In this document: one piece after another, positions 11,827 to 24,395 of the stretch
Layout: the number at the start of each line of letters is the position of its first letter
Position numbering within the stretch: the stretch's first letter is position 1
NCBI GenBank assembly: GCA_014706295.1
Contig: JACSVZ010000002.1
Coordinates: 57,497,617-57,561,616, forward strand
From: Lycocorax pyrrhopterus obiensis
Taxonomy: Eukaryota; Chordata; Aves; Passeriformes; Paradisaeidae
Direction of reading: 5' to 3'
Length of the DNA: 64,000 bases
Program-made: the position numbers and the translations under genes
Notes under the pieces: generated by a model
What the model was told of the DNA's origin: nothing
The model's input: the letters and a program-made list of their open reading frames with translations, nothing else
Database searches by the model: none

Positions 11827-14800
11827 CTTCCTAAAAATCTGTTAGTCCCTTCCTCTTCACTTTAAAGGTCCATGGGGCCCACCTGCTCCATGCAGCATTT
11901 GAGCTTTCAGTGTCCACACCCAAGCACTGCGCTCGCCCGGCTCTGCTCTGCTCTGCACCATAGACATTGTGCTGACTTGCAGGCTGCACTCCTCATATTG
12001 GGAATACAGTTATGTCTTTGACAGAGATCCCTGTCTTATGTCAAGCCAGCAGATTATTGATATTAGGAGGATTAGATGGAGAGTAAGTTCTCTGACATTC
12101 TATTGTGTTTTCCAGGGGAGGAAAAGAATGCCACATTTTCTCAATGCCCCTTGGCTAAAGACAAAGCATGTAGCAGTTTTGGAGAGTGCCTATTAGAGCT
12201 CATTACTATCTCCCCAAGTTGCCATGGCATGCATGAAAGTGCATAGTGGAAGTCATATATTTTTTTGCAAGGTGAAGATTTTATTTTGGCGCACAGGCCT
12301 GAATTTGGGCATGCTACTTTGTAGGCTCTTGTGGTACAGGTATGGGAGACAACACATGGCAACAGGTTGCCTAACTTGAGACAGGGTGTTCATGGTAATC
12401 CAACCTTTTTATAGTGTTTTCCGATGTGTTCTGTAAAGACCACAGAGGCTTTATAAAAATTATTTCAAAGGATTATTTTGGAGGCCTACACTACTTCGAA
12501 TTGCATAGAAAACATCAGGAACAAGGACACACAGACTCATTTTTCTGCTTCTCAGCTTCTGGTAAAAACTTACTCAAAATTAGCAGATTTTTACCCCTCG
12601 ATGCTTTTTACCTGTCCAGGTGAAGAATTCCTACAATTTGAGGAACCCTACCATGAAGGCAGCTCTGTTCTCAAATAGCCATTCTCTTATTGAAAACAGA
12701 TTGAGTCTGGCCCAGAGATGTGCTGTTTTTAACCATACAAGTTAAAAGTACTTCAAAGCATTTATGAGTTCCTAAACTGTGTTGAGAGGACCCATAGAAA
12801 TCTCAAGAGGATATTGTCAGCGCACCTCTCTCATGGTCTGCCTAGGGCCCTTACAGAGCCTCCTTTGACTGTGTCTGTGCCGCATCTAGGCAGTTACCTT
12901 GTGCTCAAGCTCTTTGATGCTCATTGCTCTACTTAAGTTCAAGGAGAATAAGAAAGGCAAGATGGTATAGGAAGGACTGGGAGACACTGCTGTGGAAAAA
13001 AGAGAATTGCCATAAAGCAAGAATTTTAAGGTCTGGATATTTTATTTGGTCTTGTACCAAACAGGCCCTGAAGGTTAGTCCATAGCTACTTGAATATCAC
13101 TGACTTACTTAAGTTCCCAACTTCCAATGCTCTCTTTCACATTACTTTCTTTTTCATCTATTGGAGAATATCGTAATTTTGCCCTTTTGAAAAGAGCAAA
13201 TTTGAAATGCCAGATTAAAATCTACCCATTAAGCTTTTACATAGTTTTGAATAAAGTATTCCTACAGAACTAATGTATGTAACACTCCTATCATACATCT
13301 AATTAACTTGCTAAAATACTCTGTCTAGGTATACTGCCCTAGCACACGATACATTTAACGATTTGCTTAATTTAATTACATATCAGGAACACTGAAGAAC
13401 AGCACTGCCACAGACTTAGAAATTTTATGTGCCTATTTGTGAAGAAGAGAGGAACATTTTTTACATTTTGTTTAGTCTTGGAAAGTGTATTATTTATATA
13501 CCAGGTGAGTTCGATTGGCCCAAGTCCAGCTGCCAGATATGCTGTAAATGCTACAGAGCCATCAGGACAGTGTGTTAAAGATGTCTCTGTTAGCAACAAT
13601 GAGCATGTGAAGACATGCTTATGTATGCAGGTTTGTCTGTATACGCTGTATATGTGAACTCACAGTCATTCTTTTTAAAAAATCAGACTGTTAAAACATT
13701 TTTTTTTGTTTTTGCTTGCAACGTGAAGATATCTGTGTTCTGTTTAGCTTCCAAGATTTCCATATTTCCAAAGAAGAGCTGTCAATGAGACCGTGGCTCC
13801 ATGATCTTTAGTACTGGATCTAAGTACTTCTGACATCTGTAGCAGTGCAAGTTTGACCTCCACTTCATGGGCACTCCCAATCATACCCTTTCCAAATTAG
13901 CATGACAATTTGTGTGCAAACCAGCATTCATCAAGGGACTAATGTCTCATATTCTAGAGTATATTTTTTCCACTTTAGTTCATTTATTTTGTTGGCTGCT
14001 TATGTTTATGCGTAGCATAAGTCCTGTTGCCTTGTTGTGATGATTTCCAAGGTAGATGGCTTTCTGGTTTTAAAAGGTTACTGGGATCTGCCGCTGTGCC
14101 TGGCAAATAAGAATTTACAATGTGGAGAACACATGTGACTGGAGTTGACAAATGTGTAGACATGCTCCTTGAAAGGGTGAGTTGATCGAGTGAAGATGAT
14201 CATTCTTTGCAAAGTAGTATTATGCTGGGTAGTGAGAAACCAATCCACCCCATTTCCAGTCATGAAATTTCCCCTTCAAGCCAAGGGACCCCCAAACAAG
14301 CATAGTCCAACGCTTTTATTGCACGTATTTGTGGATGCAGTGGAGTCATGGACTTGTGCAGTTACAACATAAATGGAGTGCTATTTTCCTTGCCCATGTT
14401 TAGTTCTTTAATCCCTAATGCAACAGTTGAGATTAGAAGCATGATTCATGCTTACCTGTTTTCTGGAAGTTGCCAGGGAAATGGACAGAGGTCATTTAAC
14501 TTTTCATTAAAATCTTTTTTGAGTAGCAAACGTCAGATTCATCATCAGTGCTGTCATCTTCATCCTGAAAATTGCTACTGTCCAGTCCAACTGTGAGCTT
14601 GGAACATGCAACAAATTCCAGAGAATAGAGGTATGTGGAGACAGGCTTATTGCCGTGATGAGGTGGGCCACATGTGTCAGCCTTTTCAGGGTAAGTGCTG
14701 CACCAAATGCAGCAGTTTCCAGCAATTCAAGAATTGTGCATTCCCATAAAATTACGCATCACACACCCACTTTCTGACTTTGGCCCACTCAGATGCAGTG

Positions 14801-17800
14801 GTCTGGTCACTGTACTCATGTTTTCCACATTTCTAGAAGGAGTGTATTGCCATTACACAAAACACAGTCCCAGATACTACCCAGAAATCTACCTGCTATC
14901 TGAAATCTCCCAGCTCAGGCTGCAGCTAGGCTCTCTGGGAGGCAGAGGGCACTGCCCACTGTACTCTAGACAGATCTCAGATTCTTTCTTTGTTCTTGGT
15001 AATGAGTTTGTAATAGATGGAATTGTCGCTTTTCACTGAGGCCCCCTGCATGGATGCTTTCTGCAGAATCTGAGCAGGCCCAGTGTCTTTGTGCAGGCCA
15101 GTGGAGATCGTGGCAAACAGTGTCTGAAGAAAATGGTAAAAAAATCACTTTGGGGCCATTTCGGACTGATCAGTGATGTTGTGGTAACTCAAATGCAATA
15201 ATATTTCAGATTTTTTTGAGATCTGCATCTATAGAAAGAAAGATCCTAGATGAAAGAGAGATCAGACCAAACAAAAAGTATATTGTCCCAAGCCTCTCCA
15301 TCAGAAAAGGCAGTGACATCTAAGGACAGTGGTCTTAATTGCAATAACATTAAAAAGACTAGACTGCCTTGAAAATATGAGATAAATGTTTACTCATAGA
15401 GCAATGAAGAAGTGCCATGCCCACTCAGAAATCAATTCTGATAGACTCCAGAATTTTAAAGTAACTGTACACCATGATCGTGGCTCTGTATTGAATTTCC
15501 AGTTTGCATTTCATGCAACAGAATCCAACATGAGGATCTGTCCAAATTACTTCATCAGTAATTCACCATAGTCTAAAAAGTTGACCTCACATACTTACCA
15601 GTATCAAAGTGGGTGAAACTATTATGAACTGCTAAAATCGTTGCATTTTCCTTAGAGCCACCACAGGAACACACCCTATGGTGTACACCACAGCTAGTAC
15701 ATCCCTGAAGGACTTCAAGGGAGATATTTTATACCATTGTTCAGAAATCAGTGTGATTCTTGTGATTTCTTGTCTCAGAGACTCGTCCTCTGTCACTGAA
15801 GTGTAGTGTTCACGTCAAATCTTCAATCGGTAAAATGTATGAGTGTGGGGAACTTCAAGATAAACAAGGCCACTTTGTTGTAGCTACACTTGATGATAAT
15901 GGCTTGTCATTGTTTGCTTCAGATGTATGTAGTTTATGCTTGGTGTCTTCCAAATTAAGAACGTATTAACTGTGCCCTAAAGCAACCAAAATCCTGTCTC
16001 TTGTTAAATTAAAATCACTACTATGATTGTTGGGGTCACTCTGTTTTAGTTGAGCATTGGTATCAGTGCAGCATGAATTGAAGAGCAGTTGAAGCCTTAG
16101 CAAGGGAAGATATTAAGACATGTACAGTACCACCAGATTTCCTATCAGCCAGGTCACAGAATGTACATCATGACATAAGGAATCGGGAAGAATCCCGAGC
16201 TGTGCTTGTAGATGGTTTCTCTACCAAATTTATTTTGCCCTCTGCATAACTGAAAAACATTTGCTAAGTAATTAGAAAGGTGGCTTTAAGCAACCTGAGT
16301 CCATCCCTCTAATCCTGAGCCAGCTGGGGACTGTTTAGTCATCTCTATAATTCAAAGAAGCCTAAGGCTGTGCTTTCTGCCCTGTGCTGACATGTCTTCT
16401 TCAGCGAAGGTGAAGAGAGCAGGTGGTAGGGAGTAGGCATAGCTGTGCTTGAATTCTCTTCTGTCTGGAAGAGCAGAGCTGCAGGGCAGTTCTCTGCCTG
16501 CTTTTCTGCTGTTTAGGCAAATGTTACACTAAGTGTTGAGTCTGCTCTGCATGGAGCAATCAGTTAACTTCAGAGATCTACTTATTTATTTTAGCATAAA
16601 ATATTCTTGAGGGCTTCTAATCCAGATGGGTCATGATTCAACAAATGCTTTATTTATTCTAGTATCATACTGTGTTGCTCCCTTGGGCTTGGTTCTGATC
16701 TTAGGCACTTTAAGTGGAGTTTAAATAACTGGGCAGCTTTCAAAATTTGCAACTCAGAAAAAAAAAGAAAACTAATGATGGCACAGCACACTCATTCAGC
16801 ATAATTGTCCGACATCTGTAGCAGTTAATTGTTGCAGATGAGAAGCAGGTAAATCTCTGTATTATGACTACACAGAGATCAGCAGGATTACAAGGCAGGG
16901 TCTATTTCACATAATGGCCAAGGAACAGGCACAAATTGATTTTCATTTACACTGTAAATAATCTTGCACTTCTCTCCATAGTTCTTGTAACACAAGAAGT
17001 TGGGCTCAGCCCAAGACACTTTCAACTTTTCTTTCTCCACTCTATAGGTTTAAAGTGCAAAGAATGAATAACCCTTCAAAAGGACTTTGCTTTAGTCTCT
17101 GACCAGAGACTCAACTCTGACCAACCATAGTAACAAAGCTTATTTACAAAATAAATTTTGTTGAAAAAGTTCAGTGATCTTATTAAGTCAAGCAGGAAAG
17201 GCAAACAGTGTGTTAACAGGCCTTTGTAGGAAGAGAAGAATTGAGACAGTTGTTCTTCTCTCTGCTATTTTAAAAGCATCTATTGCACACAGAACAAAAC
17301 TCTGTGCTTTTTACTTTGGCTAAACTGCACTTCCCTTAGCAGTGTGAAATCAGCCATGCTACTGGGGCTGAAATAGTGGAGTCTTATCTATTGAAATCAA
17401 TGGTAGTCTGTTCATGTACGCAAGTAGACTTGAATTTGAAGGAGAATCGGGCACCATGTCTCGTCTATTATTCTCCCTCTCTAAACATAGAACCTCCTAT
17501 TGCTCAGAAGCTACGTGATGGGCTCACACAAGCTAGACAACGTTCCATTTGATGCCAACTGGCCCTTCCATTCCCCTGTGTATACCCTCCTGAAGGTAGG
17601 GGGCAGCTTTTGCTATCATATTCAGGATCTCTTCTCATGATTTTGCTTTCCCTTCCTGAAATAAGAGTATTCTAAGGGGTGTTGGACTGTACTGGAAACC
17701 ACTGGAACTGTTGAGAACAAAGATGGTCTGTTAGCTTCCCCAGCCCAGATGTCAGGGCACGTTCATTATGAACTCCCTACCCCCCTCATAGAAATTCCTG

Positions 17801-20032
17801 TCAGGAAGAGAGGTTGGAAAGGGGCCCAAGCAATTCCTCCAAAGACTATTCACAGATTGGTGGTCCCAAGTGTTCACTACTTGTAAATTAAGCATATGAA
17901 ACCATACAGTTACTAAAAATAACCCGTCTGGGCATCTCTCTATTTGTTTTTCATTTTGGGGGCCATGGCAGGTATGTGTCAAATTACAATTTTTTTGGCT
18001 AAGCAGTCTTTTCTTCGAAAGAAAACAATATGAGTTCCTTGCCGAATAACTTGACTCCAGAAGCTGAGATACTAAAAAGCAACACTATTCCAGTTAGGTT
18101 TCTCACAGGGCTGTAAAATTTGATTACTATAGTCATGGCTAGTGCTTCAGTACAATCTCTCTTCGCCAGGCAACCTATTAGTACTGATTTTGCTAATCAG
18201 AAGAACAGTAATAGGAAATGATTGAGGGCCCTTTTTTAGCTAAGGTCTTGCATGTATGAGAGTAGTAGACATACTTAAATCGCCACTAAGTAGCTCGGTT
18301 TTTTAGAGCAGCTACTCTTCAACCCAATGAAAAGCCTACAATACAAGATTCAAAAAGTCATCCGAAGAAGTATCATGTGCCTGATATGGGGCACAATGTC
18401 ATGTATACAATATGTGTATCTGTTCTTACAAAAAACTAAATTTACATCACATTACTTCTAAAAATTTGGATTTGCCCTTTTTTTTTTTCTGGCAATGTTC
18501 TTATGTATTTTAAAACAAGGCAACCAACTATTCTTAAGCTAGAAACTTTCATGTCTGACAAAGTGTAAGTAGACCCTAAAGGTGAAATCCTTAATCCTGC
18601 ATTTATCCTCAGTTTTCTGTATCCCAGATACCCTGTATGTATCATAGATGCCTTTTATGCACTGGAACAGGATCTTTTCTTGTGCCTTTTGTTAACAGTC
18701 AAGGAGCTAGAGAATTCAGAGAATGAATTATCTTGTGCTACTTTAGATATGAGAGCAGGAGGAATTTTATTTTCATGATTTCAATTCAGTAAGGTCTATC
18801 ATGTTATTTCACTTGAGAAAACTCAATGAACAAATACAGGCTTTAGCAACCTCTAGTGTTTCAAGTGCAACCCTGTGATCTCAGTTTGCTCCAGAAGGAT
18901 CTGGTGGCTGTGGTGAATCCCTGTGGGCAATCATAAGAACTACCAAAAAAATGCAGAAAAGTGAAAATAGAATAGGAAAATTGTGGAGAAGATGCCCATG
19001 CATTGTAGAGAAAATTGTGTAATTTATACTGAAATAAGCAAAACATGGAAGGAACTGGAGGTGGCATGTTTTCTGATGCGAAAAGTTACAAAATCAAGCA
19101 ATTCTTACTAATATGTGGTGAGAGATGAGCATATTTTGAGGATAAATGTGTTAAAAATAAGCCTTAAAAGTTCTTCTCATTGCAGCCAAAAGAGAAAAAA
19201 ACAGGGTTACATGTGAGCTCTTTACTGAAAGAGAATTAGTGGCATAGGAAGAGAGAAGAAAAAAACAAACAACAAAATAGTAGCAATGAATGTATGTTTT
19301 TGCCACTTGCATCCAGGGCAGTACCGAGGAGAAGAAGCCGCCAGTATTGAAAATACCCTCAGGGATGATGGGGTTTGGTCAGCAATCAGGCCACTGGCAG
19401 AGTGCCACAGTGCAAATGATTGAGAAAGAACTCTCCCAGTGGTAGACTCTACTTTTCTGCATTATCAGTATAAGATATGCCATATGTTACGTGATTTTAA
19501 TGTGTATACACCATCAGTGAGAGCTCAGCATCAAGTGATTTGGGGAATGCTCTACTCTTACAAAAATGCTAAGTAGGGTAATTTACTGTTTAAATATTGT
19601 GAAATGAGGTGGTGGCTTCAGCAACTCCTAGTCAGCAGGTCTTGTATCACACACATGAACAAAATGTCACAATTGCTTCTAATTGGCAACCTTGTAGAAA
19701 ATCTTCTGAACCGCTCCAGGTAACATGGGCAGAGGAACTTGACTGTTATCACAAGAATGTGATATCTTGATAGAGATATGTGGAAACTCTAAGTTCTGTC
19801 ATCGATGCTAGTCTTCACTTCTGCTGAAAAATCTTCAACCTCCAAAAGAAATAGTGGCACAGTGAGAGGAGAAAGCAAAAAGAGAAGAGAAAAAGGTTTG
19901 AATGAGTTATTGGGAGGATAAATCTTATGTATAAAATTCATTCATATACTTGAGCATTGCTTATTTTTAGCAGAACACAGTATGCAGTGTGAATCATATT
20001 TTAAAGCTTGAGTGCCAAGCTGGAACAGCATG

Positions 20033-20056
20033 CATATATATATATACATATATATG
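20033..20056. repeat. (AT)n microsatellite, near-palindromic
   Basis: Alternating AT run interrupted by one C and flanked by a CATATA/TATATG symmetry, so it can fold back on itself. Confidence 0.85.
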
Positions 20057-20215
20057 TGAATACTAAAAGCCTGGCTGCAGAGAGATTTCTCAGTTTTCTG
20101 ACAGTGTCTGTGTGAAAGCCTTGCTTTCTCACTGATGCTATGGGAAAACAGTTGAGAGATTTTGTAAACTATGGTATAGTTATGATACCGAGGAGAAAAT
20201 ATCTGAAGTAAGTGG

Positions 20216-20390
20216 TGTTGGGTTCAGCCAATCCCTCCGGGGGGTGGTTGGTCAGTGAACCAAAAACCTTATGTCGGTGTCCAGCGTGCTAAGGTATATC
20301 AGCGAATCTGTAAATTAATAAAGGGTCGGTTTCTTCTCGTACTAAACTGTCCATGTCGCTTTATTCCTCGGTCTCTGCTCGCTAGCGACA
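20216..20390 (+). mobile_element. Possible short LTR or LTR fragment
   Basis: A segment that stands out from its AT-rich surroundings. It starts TGTTGGGTT, is moderately CpG-bearing, has a polyadenylation signal AATAAA at 20317-20322, then a pyrimidine-rich U5-like stretch, and ends GCGACA. TG...CA termini and the signal order suggest an LTR of about 175 bp. I see no target duplication (flanks AGTGG and TATAT differ) and no TATA box in the expected place, so it may be only the right part of a longer LTR. The family is not recognised. Confidence 0.4.
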
Positions 20391-22780
20391 TATATATGTT
20401 TATATATATATTCACTAAGACTTTAGGGGCAATAAGTAGAAGCTTCTAGAAATTAAGCTATTTACTTGACCACATCTTAAAGTATCACCCAGCAATGACA
20501 GCATAACAGTTTTGGCAGTTAACCACATCACTAGATTCAGGTGGGAATCCAAGATCTGCTTCAAAGCCTTTGAATTTTGGATCAGGCCTCAATTAATCCC
20601 AGGGAATCTTACCTGATATAGCACCTTCTTCTGCCACACTCAGCATTTAAATTAAACTAGCTTAAACTTGCTTGGGCTGGGTAAGAATCCCTGTGCCTTG
20701 CATCCACTCACTGATACAGATCTTGCATCCACTTATATGTTGCCTTTCAATTTGAACATTGAGTCAAGATGCTATCTGCTTTACTCTCCTGCCTTCTGGG
20801 ATATAGAAGGTACTCTAACAGAAAAGCAACATAAGGGAGCACGTAAGTTAACCTAATGGGGAACTCTCAGAGAACCAAACCAGACAAACCTGTCTTTCTG
20901 GAAAGCGCAGTCCTTTTTTTTTTTTTCCCCAAGCCTTACCTCTCCTCAGATTGAAAGTGGGAAAGACAGGTGATAATTTTTGAGTAGCTTAGGAAATATC
21001 TGGGACACTATCAATAAGCTTTCATGGCTGATATACAGCAAGACTGAAATAATCAGATAAATTCTATACACTTTGTGTAACATGCTGAAATAGTTTTCAT
21101 TTCCTGCCAGCATGAACAAGGGAGGGGAGGTGGGGGGAAAGGAGAGGAGGGAATGCTGACTCAGGGCTGTTTTCTCAAGCAGTAGAACATGACACTCTGA
21201 GGATTTACTTTGATATGTTCCTGTGGAAGAGAAGGTTGTTTACTGTTTCATTTGCATATGGATTCTCCTAGAAGCAAAGTATTAATAAATTACAACACGA
21301 AATCATAGCTAGGAAACTCTAAAGGAGTTATAATTTCTTTTCAAAATGCATGGCAGCATGATGAGTTATTTATTCACCCAGACTGTCTGTGATTTATTTC
21401 CTTGTTATGCTCTCTGAAGTGAGTAGATAAATAGTGACATAGAGAGCATTAAGTCATCATAATTCTACATCTGAACTGGCTGCGAAACAAGTGTGATATG
21501 TTGACCTTAATAAATTCTTTCACTGAGAATTACATGAAGTCACTGGCCTCATCTTTTTTTTTTAAAATCAGTATTCCAGAAACTGAAAAAAATTGTGAAA
21601 TTAGTAGCTTTGCAAAATCTTAACCACTTTTAAGCAAAAATATCACTGTTTTCATTTATTTCAACATTTAGGCTTACTTCTAAAATTAGTGAAATTTGAT
21701 TTGAAACAAATAGCTATCATCTATGATGGATTATACCTTCTTTTCCTTGTTCTTGTAAATCAAATGAAACTGGCATGAAGTTCAAAGACAAAGTTCATGT
21801 GGCAAGTCACAATTACAAGACTGGAGTCTATAAGAATATCTCTTCTCATGTATACAGTACTGATTTTCACATAGTATATTTATTGGAGAGATCTACTTCA
21901 AAATCAGTGGCAGGACAGGACTTGCTATCTCTGTGGCAGTAGGAAAGAACATCAGTCTCTTTATACTTAAACTCAGATCCTGGTTCTGACTAGTAGACAA
22001 GAGGTTGCCGGAGCAGGTAAATGAAATACTATGCATTAAGAATGTGTAGCCCATTGATTCAAATCAATCTTTATTTTTCCACTACTTCCACAGCATGAAT
22101 GGCTTTGCTAGTGGATATTATCAAATTAATATGGCCAAAATTAATATTATAAAGAAATGAAATTATCACTGTGAAATGGTGTAAATTTCTTGGTGTAAAT
22201 TTAGAAAAGATCCATAGCTATCATTCAAAACGCATGCTTGTATCTAAACGGTTATTGAATTACAGCAAAATTGTAATACTCCTTATACTGAACAGTAATG
22301 AATCCCAAAGCAGTCTTGTTGAAATGAGTGGGGTGAGTTGGAGTAAGAGAAATGTAATTAAGATCACAAGTGTCATTAAGACTCCAAGCAATTAAGGACA
22401 ACAGAACACAGAACTCCCATCAGATGTCTTAAGATTGATATTTTGTTTTTATTTCTCACAAGCTTACGCCAGCATTCCACCGTTTGCCTTTGTACCATCT
22501 TCATTGGCTATTCTGAGCTCAATGTCTATTTTTCAGTATTATTTCTTCTACAGGAACAGCTAAGAAAAACAGTATATGCACCACTGCTGTTTGGTTTTTA
22601 GTTCTGCTGAGGATATTTGAGACATTCATAAGTCTGTGTGCATGTGTGAGTGTATGTGATGGAGACAAAAGATGCCATAAAGATCTGGAAAATTTCCACA
22701 TTATTATCAGTGAGATCTAAAAAAATGCCTAAGAATTTCAACTTTACAAATTATGATAGAATTTAACGATAAATTAAAGG
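20391..22780. other. Intergenic, no gene seen
   Basis: AT-rich DNA without a supported gene. The block at about 21.23-21.56 kb contains an octamer ATTTGCAT (21250-21257) and a nuclear-receptor-like half site TGACCTTA (21502-21509). This is suggestive only. Confidence 0.5.
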
Positions 22781-22782
22781 GC

Positions 22783-23095
22783 AAAGGGCCCCCTGGTTGG
22801 GGGTTGTCCTCTTCTCCCGGGCAACTAGTGACAGGACAAGAGGAAACGGCCTCAAGATGCACCAGGGCACCTTCAGATTAGACATTGCAAAGAACTTCTT
22901 TAGTGAAGGGATTGCCAAGCATTGAAACAGGCTGACCAGGGAGGTGCTGGAGTCACCATCCCTGGAAGTGCTCAAGAAACGACTGGACATGGCACTTAGT
23001 GCTATGGTTTAACTGACATGGACATTTAGTGTTCGGCCAAAGGTTGGACTCAATGATCTTGAAGGTCTTTTCCAAACTTAATGATTGTATGATTC
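22783..23095 (+). mobile_element. CR1 LINE 3'-end fragment
   Basis: 5'-truncated CR1 tail in sense orientation, about 310 bp. The canonical order is visible: 'tcttctcccgggcaac', 'gacaggacaagaggaaa', 'ggcctcaagatgcacc', 'ggtgctggagtcacc', 'ggttggactcaatgatctt', and the terminal 'aatgattgtatgattc'. It is well preserved relative to the copy at 3.87 kb. It has no coding content because CR1 tails are 3' UTR. Confidence 0.92.
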
Positions 23096-24130
23096 ATTAA
23101 TATAATTATAAAAAAGGTATCTCTTTAACCATTACAGAAATGGTTCAGGCTGAAAAACTATAGAGAGTTTTCTTGGCCCTACACAATTCAGGAGCATGTG
23201 CAGGGCCCTGAACAGCACAGAAACATAGAAATTTACTGATCATTCTGATCATCCAGATGGTACAGATAACCTTGGCCTTCAAGGTATGAGTAATGTCCTT
23301 GAAAAAAGGACAACATAATATATCACAAAGGGAAACAAGATAAAAACTTGTAACACAGAGGAAACTTTTATGAATCAGCATATACAATGCTGAGTTACAG
23401 TGATACAAAGCAAAAGAAAAGATTTTTAAATTATGGTGCAGTGAGTGACATGCCCTGTCCTTCTTATCTGTAAAATGATGCATTTCTTAACATAGTTTTT
23501 ACTGACAAGTTTGTTGTTGTAGATAGGTATCCTCCTTATTCTATTTATCAAAACAATGCTGACAATTTGTTGGTCTAATGCTTAAATATTCATTTGGGGG
23601 AACAGAAGAGTGTAAAGATCCATTCTGCTCTTAGCATAATGTTGCAAAGCACATCTGCCCTGGCTCATGATAAGGGAAAGGCATGTCACCATGATCACAG
23701 TGATGTCCAGTCCTACACTACCTGCTTTTGTTGAAGAATCAAAAGGAGAAGCTGAAATAGAATAGTCTTATACAGATTTCAGTAAAGGAAAATAAACGTG
23801 AAATGATGCGGGGCTAAACGGACCCCTGTGCAGTGTCATACGCCTAAAATTCAAGGACCCACAACATGAGATGGGTTTGAAAATTGACATATTAAAAACT
23901 GTCCAGATATTAATTTTTAACATTTGCCTTAGGATTTGGGGCATTTAGGATTTTGCTTCTTTCTATTCTTCTTCATTATCCATACAGAATATATAACTTA
24001 CAAAACCAGAGGTCATGAGCATCACATAACAGACAGATCTGGGATATGGAAATTCTGAAAAGTCATGAATATGCTATGATCACAAATTTTGAATGTGACA
24101 GCTGATCAGTTTCTCTATTAATGAATATAA
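23096..24130. other. Intergenic, no gene seen
   Basis: AT-rich spacer between a CR1 tail and an LTR fragment. The antisense open frame at 23145-23483 (112 codons) has no recognisable feature and I treat it as chance. Confidence 0.5.
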
Positions 24131-24395
24131 TGGTTCTAGCTGGGATAGAGTTAATTTTCTTCATAAGAGCCCATGTGGTGCTGTTTTGGCTTTGTGTCTA
24201 AACCAATGCTGGTAACACACCAACATTGTCTATTGCTGAGCAGGCCTTGGCAGAGTGTCAAGGGATTTTTTTTCATGCTCTGCATGCACAAGTGAGTAGG
24301 GCAAGAGATAGGCAAGAAGCTGGGAGGGGATACAGCCAACACAGCTGACACAAAATGGCCAAAGGCATATTCCATACCATTCATAATGGTGATTG
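24131..24395 (+). mobile_element. ERVL-type LTR fragment (5' part)
   Basis: Starts TGGTTCTAGCTGGGATAGAG and continues with the same sequence order as the first ~250 bp of the LTR at 5240: a 'ttcttcata' block, 'gctgagca..cttg', an 'agctgggaggggata' block, then a 'gccaaaggcatattcca' block matching 'accgaagggatattcca' there. Similarity is lost after about 24395, before the TATA/polyA part, so the right end is deleted or replaced. It is clearly older than the 5.2-kb copy. The short antisense open frames in both copies translate to similar peptides only because the LTRs are related. Confidence 0.8.

Larger units (their letters stand above)
5824..20215. other. Intergenic desert, no gene seen
   Basis: About 14 kb of AT-rich DNA. 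The open frames here are short (the longest about 114 codons), overlap across strands and show no domain, paralogous match or convincing splice sites. Simple tracts listed separately are the only structure I can name. Parts may be conserved regulatory DNA for the neighbouring genes, but this cannot be judged from one sequence. Confidence 0.6.
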
